From Lewinellaceae bacterium (GTDB lineage Bacteria; Bacteroidota; Bacteroidia; Chitinophagales; Saprospiraceae): DNA of 64,000 nucleotides. Made by a program: the position numbers and the translations under genes. Below, in pieces: positions 59,458 to 64,000 of this stretch. How positions within the stretch are numbered: the first letter of the stretch is position 1; each line of letters opens with the position of its first letter. Below the pieces are notes generated by a model. The model had not been told where the DNA came from, did not search any database, and was given only the letters and a program-made list of their open reading frames with translations. The DNA lies in NCBI GenBank assembly GCA_020636005.1, contig JACJYR010000001.1, forward strand, positions 1,746,001 to 1,810,000, read 5' to 3'.

Positions 59458-59968
59458 TCACCATCCCGCCGGGTCACCGAACTCCTGCGCCCAATAATCG
59501 CCCATCCAGGCAGCCCCCATTTCCTGGAACCCTGCCCGCATCATGTTGCGGCAATGGCCGGGGCTTTTGCGCCAACCCATAAACACCCGTTGAGTGGATA
59601 CATAGCCCTCGGCCACATTTTCCAGCGGCAATATAATGGTAGCCCACCGCCTTGGCCCGCCCGGCGATGCCAATCCCCGTGGAGCTATAATGGCCCATGA
59701 ACCGGTGGCGGCGCATATCCGACGTATGGTTAAAGGCCATATGTTCCAATTGCCTGTTCCATTGTAGCGGCGGGGCAGGTGGCATATATTTATTGCCGCA
59801 CTGACAGCCCGTGGCCCGCAGCTTTTTCACCATATCCAGCAGTTCCGTTTTCCAGTATTCATCCAGTGAAAATGAAGCGGCCACAGGAGCCGTGGCCTGT
59901 AAGGGTAAAAAAGAAGCCGCCAAAAAGAATGCCCCGGCGGCCAGGCGATTTTTCATAGCATTTGTCAT
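59458..59968 (-). pseudogene. CAP/SCP-domain secreted protein, frameshifted
   Basis: Two minus-strand frames together give one complete CAP (CRISP/antigen-5/PR-1) domain. The first (from 59968, signal peptide MKNRLAAGAFFLAASFLP) ends in MGHYSSTGIGIAGRAKAVGYHYIAAGK. The second (from 59673 to 59458) picks up ENVAEGYVSTQRVFMGWRKSPGHCRNMMRAGFQEMGAAWMGDYW. Canonical order would need GCTGGA-GAAAAT, but the sequence reads GCTGGAAAAT near 59624-59632, a loss of two bases (or gain of one). It may be a true pseudogene or a sequencing error. CAP proteins are extracellular and of varied function. Confidence 0.85.
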
Positions 59969-60151
59969 CGTCTATTGCTTTTTTGGAGGGGATAAACGAT
60001 GGGGAACTGGGTTTTCTTATGTGCCGGTCTTTGGGGCACGAGACAAAACGCTTCAGGGGTCAATGTTGACGCTACCGCCTTTTAGCACCAATGCAACCTC
60101 TCTTTTATTCTCTAAATTTATTAGGCACAAGAAAAAAAGTTGATAAAATTA

Positions 60152-60187
60152 GTTGACAAAAACAAATAATTTTGTAAATTTGTCAAC
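60152..60187 (+). promoter_or_regulatory. Autoregulated promoter/operator of the XRE-ImmA operon
   Basis: GTTGACAAA (60152-60160) and TTTGTCAAC (60179-60187) form a perfect 9-bp inverted repeat. GTTG (60152-60155) is a near-consensus -33 box and TAAATTTG (60175-60182) a perfect -7 box, separated by exactly 19 bases; a second TAATTTTG lies at 60167-60174. The promoter therefore sits inside the palindrome, 16 bases before ATG 60198, as expected for repression by the HTH protein it controls. Confidence 0.82.
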
Positions 60188-60197
60188 CAAATCTTTG

Positions 60198-61274
60198 ATG
60201 ATCATGTCACAATCAAAAAATACTTTCGGCATACGGCTCCGACTCGCCCGCAAAATGGCAGGCATGTCGTTGCAAGACTTGTCGGATGCATTAATAAATA
60301 AGGTGACCAAACAGGCTTTGAGTAAATACGAACAGGGTGCGATGAATCCTACGACCGACGTATTGCTTTCAATTTCCAAAGCCTTAAAGGTTAAGCCGGA
60401 TTATTTTCTAAAAAAGAATACGCTTGAATTAGGGGAAGTACAGTTCCGGAAACGAGCCAACTTATCGAAAAAAGACGAAGAGGCTTTAGTTGAACGGGTG
60501 AGGGATTATGTGGAAAGGTATATGGAGTTGGAGCAAATCCTTTGTGTACAAAACACTTTTGTAAATCCATTGGAAGGCTTTGAAATAAAGGAAAAAGCTG
60601 ATATTGAAAAGGCTGCTATCAAATTGCGGAACGACTGGAACTTGGGAGTTGACCCAATCCCAAACATTAGCGAAATGCTCGAACTCAAAGGGATTAAGGT
60701 TATTCAAATTGACGACAATGATGCAGTGGATGGCCTTGCGGTGCTCACCTCCAATGGAATTCCAATAGTCATGGTCAACAAAAAGGACAAACCCATTGAG
60801 CGAATCCGTTTTACCATCATCCACGAATTGGCGCACTTGCTTCTCAACCTTTCCGTGTTGAATGGGAACAAAAAACTCGAAGAAGAGTGGTGTCATTTCT
60901 TCTCCACCTGCTTCCTTATTCCAAGCGATGTTCTTCACCGCATGATAGGGAATGGTAAGAGGAGCTACATCTATATCAATGAACTAATAAAAATTAAGGA
61001 GTACTATGGTATTTCAATTCGAGCACTTGTCCACAGGCTCCGTACCTTAGAGGTAATCACTGATAGCTATTACCAGCGTTGGGTGGTTTATATGAGTAAA
61101 ACCTTCGGCGCAAAAGAAGAACCTGGCGAATACAAAGGGGAAGAAGCTACCAAGGGCTTTGAAATGCTCATTTCGAGAGGCTTATCAGAGGGAATCATAA
61201 GTTTTAGTAAGGCGGCTGTGTTGTGCAATACCGATATTAATAAACTAAGAAAGGAATATGTCAGCATCAACTAA
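60198..61274 (+). CDS. XRE-family regulator fused to ImmA/IrrE metallopeptidase
   Basis: A 358-residue protein. I start at ATG 60198 (ATG 60204 also possible); the TTG at 60153 lies in the promoter. An N-terminal XRE helix-turn-helix (about 9-70: GIRLRLARKMAGMSLQDLSDAL, SKYEQGAMNPTTDVLLSISKAL) precedes an ImmA/IrrE (DUF955) zinc peptidase domain with HExxH as HELAH (209-213) and a downstream Glu in EEEWCHFF. Such fused regulators cleave their own or a partner repressor when a signal arises, as ImmA does with ImmR. The 17-base overlap with the PIN gene implies coupling. Together with a PIN toxin it resembles a toxin-antitoxin module, but the three further genes are not expected. Confidence 0.92.
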   Translation: MIMSQSKNTFGIRLRLARKMAGMSLQDLSDALINKVTKQALSKYEQGAMNPTTDVLLSISKALKVKPDYFLKKNTLELGEVQFRKRANLSKKDEEALVERVRDYVERYMELEQILCVQNTFVNPLEGFEIKEKADIEKAAIKLRNDWNLGVDPIPNISEMLELKGIKVIQIDDNDAVDGLAVLTSNGIPIVMVNKKDKPIERIRFTIIHELAHLLLNLSVLNGNKKLEEEWCHFFSTCFLIPSDVLHRMIGNGKRSYIYINELIKIKEYYGISIRALVHRLRTLEVITDSYYQRWVVYMSKTFGAKEEPGEYKGEEATKGFEMLISRGLSEGIISFSKAAVLCNTDINKLRKEYVSIN

Positions 61275-61770
61275 GATAGAAGTAGTTGTCAAAGATGCCT
61301 GTATATTTTTTGACCTGATTGACCTACGTCTCCTATCCATATTTTATCAATTGCCAATAACCGTAATTACGACGCCACAAGTAATGGCAGAAATAATCGA
61401 CGAAACACAATTAATAGAAGTCAATTTCTATATCGAATCTGGCCAACTTCAAATAGACCAATTCGGCCAGTATGATACAATAGGAGTAATTCTCGATTCT
61501 AATGCAAGATTAAGCTTTACTGATGCTTCGATCCTTGAGACAGCCTTGCGAAGAAATGCTACTGTCTTGAGTTCCGACAATAGCTTGCGGAAAGAGTCAA
61601 GGCGCCAAGGCTTGAAAGTGCATGGGTTGCTTTGGGTATTGGAAGAACTGTACAATCAAAACTTTATCGAACTTGAGTTGCTTATAACAAAACTTGAAGA
61701 ATACTCAAAAATAAACGTTTGGGCACCAAAAGCTGAAATTGCAATTCTAATCAAAAAATACAAAACTTAG
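61258..61770 (+). CDS. PIN-domain nuclease, probable toxin
   Basis: A 170-residue single PIN domain. The acidic active-site residues are recognisable: Asp13 (VVKDACIFFDL), Glu45 (VMAEII), Asp89 (SFTDASILETA) and Asp107 (VLSSDNSLRKE). PIN proteins are Mg-dependent RNases, usually toxins held by an antitoxin. It starts with ATG inside the end of the regulator gene (17-base overlap) and ends 4 bases before the next gene. The usual small antitoxin is absent; the XRE-ImmA protein is the natural candidate for control. AT-rich like the rest of the operon. Confidence 0.88.
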   Translation: MSASTKIEVVVKDACIFFDLIDLRLLSIFYQLPITVITTPQVMAEIIDETQLIEVNFYIESGQLQIDQFGQYDTIGVILDSNARLSFTDASILETALRRNATVLSSDNSLRKESRRQGLKVHGLLWVLEELYNQNFIELELLITKLEEYSKINVWAPKAEIAILIKKYKT

Positions 61771-61774
61771 AACC

Positions 61775-62596
61775 ATGGAATTAGACGATGTTCTCAAATT
61801 GCTATTGGCCGGAGCTTCGTTAACAGCTGGAGCTTTTTTTACAGCATTGCGGGCTAAAATTACAAGCACCAAATACAAAAATTGGCTTCATGCAAGCTTT
61901 TATGGTATCTCTGTAATAATAATAATTGGAGCAGTTATAGTCACTTATTGTTTTTGGAATGAAATATTTGCTAAAAACGAAACCATCCCAGACTCCAAGA
62001 ATAACTTGTATGCTACCTTCGTAATAGCCTTGTCCTTGCTTTCAAGCATAGGTCTTATTTGGGTTACTTTCAAATTTCTTGTTGGGAAATACCAATACAC
62101 AGTTGATAAACTAAACCCTATAGTAAATAAGTTTTCAAGAAACGCAGATAAAGAAAACATCAAACTGTTAGCAGGAGACCTTGACTTTTTTGGCAAAACA
62201 AAAGATGAAATTGATAAGAATTCCCAATATCAATGCCTAAAAGACGAAAATTTTAAAAAGATACAAATCTTATGCACTCCGCCAATTTCATACGGAGACA
62301 AGGAACGATATGGAAAAATAATCACTGATTTCCCCAGAGCAGAACTAAGATACTATAAGCCTTCACATGCTGATTTAAAGGTGAGAGGTCGCATCAAGAC
62401 ATTAAACAACGTCCCGATGCTGCTCATTTACAATAAAATTCTGCCTGGACAGTACCAAGCGATTGAGTTGAATACAGCTGAAACTGAGGGAGCGCATTAC
62501 AGTGGTTTGTGGAATCTAATTTGGGAATTAGCAGATACTCCAACTCAGGAACAGTTAAGTGAGTACAGAGAGATTTATCAAAAATCAATATCATGA
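61775..62596 (+). CDS. Three-TM protein with unrecognised cytosolic domain
   Basis: A 273-residue protein with three probable TM helices (about 6-27 LAGASLTAGAFFTALRA, 40-61 FYGISVIIIIGAVIVTYC, 79-103 ATFVIALSLLSSIGLIWVT) and a soluble C-terminal part (about 115-273). The soluble part begins KENIKLLAGDLDFFGKTKDEIDKNSQYQCL, continues KKIQILCTPP and RAELRYYKPSHADLKVRGRI, and ends AHYSGLWNLIWELADTP. The pattern faintly recalls phospholipase-D-like domains that have lost the HKD motif, so ligand sensing is possible; this is weak. It is 4 bases after the PIN gene and overlaps the radical SAM gene by ATGA. Membrane effector or sensor roles are both open. Confidence 0.72.
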   Translation: MELDDVLKLLLAGASLTAGAFFTALRAKITSTKYKNWLHASFYGISVIIIIGAVIVTYCFWNEIFAKNETIPDSKNNLYATFVIALSLLSSIGLIWVTFKFLVGKYQYTVDKLNPIVNKFSRNADKENIKLLAGDLDFFGKTKDEIDKNSQYQCLKDENFKKIQILCTPPISYGDKERYGKIITDFPRAELRYYKPSHADLKVRGRIKTLNNVPMLLIYNKILPGQYQAIELNTAETEGAHYSGLWNLIWELADTPTQEQLSEYREIYQKSIS

Positions 62597-63957
62597 AAGT
62601 CTTACTCATCAATTCTCCACTTTTTCGATATAAGAACCTCTTGTACGACGAAGATTCCCTTCCTCCAATCGGCTTGGGCTATATCGGTACCCAACTGAGG
62701 AAAAGTGGTATAAACGTTAGACTGATTGATGCCGTTGACAATCGCATACCATTGGTCGAATTGATTGAAACCATAACCAAAGCCAAACCGAATTTTGTCG
62801 GAACCAATATATTCACGACCAATTATGAATTGGTCAAAGAACTTGTTGAAAGCCTTCATTTTCCAACACATATCGTGGTCGGTGGCCTTTCCACCAAACA
62901 GCTATATCAACAAATCTTAACTTGGAACACCCCAAACCCAATCACTGTAGTAACAGGCGACGGTGAACTAATTATGTCTGATATTGTCAGAGGGAGTGTC
63001 AAGGACGAGCCATTCATTCAGCAGGGAAACAGGCGGGTGTTTCAAGTAAATCAAGACTCGAAATACTTAGTTAGTGACATTTCTGACATTGGCTTGGATA
63101 GGAGTTTTTTTCCCAACGAACCCATAACCCACGAGTTGGGGTTTACCGAAGCAAATATTGTAGCGAGTAGGGGCTGTGTGTATAACTGCACCTTCTGTGC
63201 TGCCGCCCGTTCGCTAAATAAAGATTACCCGGTCAGGGAAAGATCGGATGCCTCTATCGTTGCTGAACTGAATGAAATTCGCAACGCTTTTCCGCATGTT
63301 AATTCTATTAGGGTACTTGACGACTTGTTCCTGAAATCGGAGAAGTCGGTGCAAAAGGCCATCAATGTCTTTTCGCCATTTGATTTTCAATGGCGGTCAA
63401 TGGCGCACGTGCAAACATTTAGGAATGTTGGCATTGACTTGATGCGAGGCTTAAAGGAAAGCGGATGCTTCGAGCTTTTTATTGGCATTGAGTCCGGCTC
63501 TCCAAAAATTCTTTCATCCATCAACAAGACGAAAGATGTCAGTGTAATCATTGAAAACATTAACAAGGTTTTCAGTGCCGGAATAAATGTCAAGGGCTAT
63601 TTCATCTATGGCTTCCCAGACGAAACCGAGGAGGACATGGAAATGACCTATGAGTTGGCCTTGAAACTAAAACACCTGTCCCTCGACCACGGCACCAACT
63701 TCCGAACCAGTGTTTTCCAGTATCGCCCCTACCATGCCACCCAGATTTACCATGAACTGGAAGCCCAGGGCAAAAATTTACAGGCAACCCAAGTGACGCC
63801 AAACTCAGCACTATCAGAACTTGTAGGCCGTTATCAGTTCAATTTTCACAGTGGCAACTTTTCAGCCGTAGAATATCAAACCGTAGAAGACTATATTTGC
63901 CGCACAATCAACATCAATGGCGTCAACATCTTCTCCGGTCTTGCCACGAACACCTAA
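62593..63957 (+). CDS. B12-binding-type radical SAM enzyme
   Basis: A 454-residue enzyme. The N-terminal half (about 1-140) is a cobalamin-binding-like Rossmann domain (MKVLLINSPL, PPIGLGYIGTQLRKSGINVRLIDA, PNFVGTNIFTTNY) lacking an obvious DxHxxG motif. The radical SAM core has ASRGCVYNCTFC with CxxxCxxC at Cys195, Cys199 and Cys202, later LDDLFLKSEKSVQ, LFIGIESGSPKILSSINK and GYFIYGFPDETEEDM. Related enzymes methylate or rearrange RNA, lipids, antibiotics or peptides; here the substrate is unknown. ATG overlaps the upstream stop (ATGA), so it is part of the operon. The 3' end overlaps the start of the next gene. Confidence 0.92.
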   Translation: MKVLLINSPLFRYKNLLYDEDSLPPIGLGYIGTQLRKSGINVRLIDAVDNRIPLVELIETITKAKPNFVGTNIFTTNYELVKELVESLHFPTHIVVGGLSTKQLYQQILTWNTPNPITVVTGDGELIMSDIVRGSVKDEPFIQQGNRRVFQVNQDSKYLVSDISDIGLDRSFFPNEPITHELGFTEANIVASRGCVYNCTFCAAARSLNKDYPVRERSDASIVAELNEIRNAFPHVNSIRVLDDLFLKSEKSVQKAINVFSPFDFQWRSMAHVQTFRNVGIDLMRGLKESGCFELFIGIESGSPKILSSINKTKDVSVIIENINKVFSAGINVKGYFIYGFPDETEEDMEMTYELALKLKHLSLDHGTNFRTSVFQYRPYHATQIYHELEAQGKNLQATQVTPNSALSELVGRYQFNFHSGNFSAVEYQTVEDYICRTININGVNIFSGLATNT

Positions 63958-64000
63958 AATTTGCTCGAACTGCAAAGCCTGCGGCCTGCACATCTTTCAG
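63917..64000 (+). CDS. Start of a cysteine-rich protein, overlapping the radical SAM gene (3' truncated)
   Basis: In the frame +1 to the radical SAM gene an ATG at 63917 opens 28 codons to the window end: MASTSSPVLPRTPKICSNC then KACGLHIFQ. The CSNCKACG cluster is typical of iron-sulfur or zinc sites. The 41-base overlap with the upstream gene is longer than normal but consistent with operon packing. A later in-frame start beyond 63960 cannot be excluded. Too little is visible to name a family. Confidence 0.5.
   Translation, partial: MASTSSPVLPRTPKICSNCKACGLHIFQ

Noticed and set aside
59287..59700. 137-codon plus-strand frame in the spacer before and over the CAP pseudogene
   Set aside because: Overlaps the CAP-domain sequence on the other strand; the product is Ser/Pro/His-rich without domains.

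Overview
The window looks like a chromosomal segment of a Bacteroidota bacterium, most likely from the Saprospiria (Lewinella/Haliscomenobacter relatives). The evidence is a SusC/SusD pair beside a hybrid two-component regulator, a SprE/PorW-like type IX secretion lipoprotein, an L32 protein without the zinc cysteines, a NagB-PIG-L fusion, OmpA and DUF1573 proteins, few Shine-Dalgarno sites, and several promoters of the Bacteroidota type (TAnnTTTG at -7). The core is near 50% GC, with AT-rich islands that look acquired or fast evolving. I found no tRNA, rRNA, CRISPR array or intact insertion sequence.

Layout. 1-9.3 kb: the end of an OmpA/DUF1573 protein, an ABC permease, a TonB receptor with a small lipoprotein, two sister thioredoxin-fold proteins and a TPR lipoprotein. 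9.3-12.8 kb: a 115-bp palindrome, an ABC ATPase and a fused branched-chain/pyruvate-type E1 dehydrogenase. 12.8-14.9 kb: a tightly coupled AAA15 ATPase / DUF4276 / receiver-domain operon that resembles a defence module. 15-24.6 kb: rfbA and a polysaccharide-utilisation-like locus (SusD, SusC, divergent hybrid histidine kinase). 24.6-32.8 kb: an accessory island with a lipoprotein, a secreted TPR-CHAT protein, an ECF sigma factor with a putative anti-sigma factor, and two related beta-helix lipoproteins. Two of its promoters share the same pair of 21-bp direct repeats at the same distance from the -7 box.

32.9-52.3 kb is mostly housekeeping: Uma2 nuclease, lipB, thioesterase, two Bat genes, sprE/porW, an M23 peptidase, an FAH-family protein, trpS, ridA, rpmF with DUF177, OmpA, two coiled-coil membrane proteins, a second sigma factor with a TPR partner, and a GNAT. 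52.3-60 kb: a sodium/solute symporter, an ORF6N pseudogene next to a MITE-like inverted-repeat element, NagB-PIG-L, a DEAD-box helicase, and a frameshifted CAP-domain gene.

60.2-64 kb (running off the end) is the best candidate for an undescribed system. It is an overlapping operon of XRE-ImmA/IrrE regulator-peptidase, PIN nuclease, a three-TM protein with an unrecognised cytosolic domain, a B12-type radical SAM enzyme, and the start of a cysteine-rich protein. Its promoter is embedded in a perfect palindrome, as expected for autorepression. The spacers also hold several families of dispersed palindromic repeats, often with a 7- or 8-base period.
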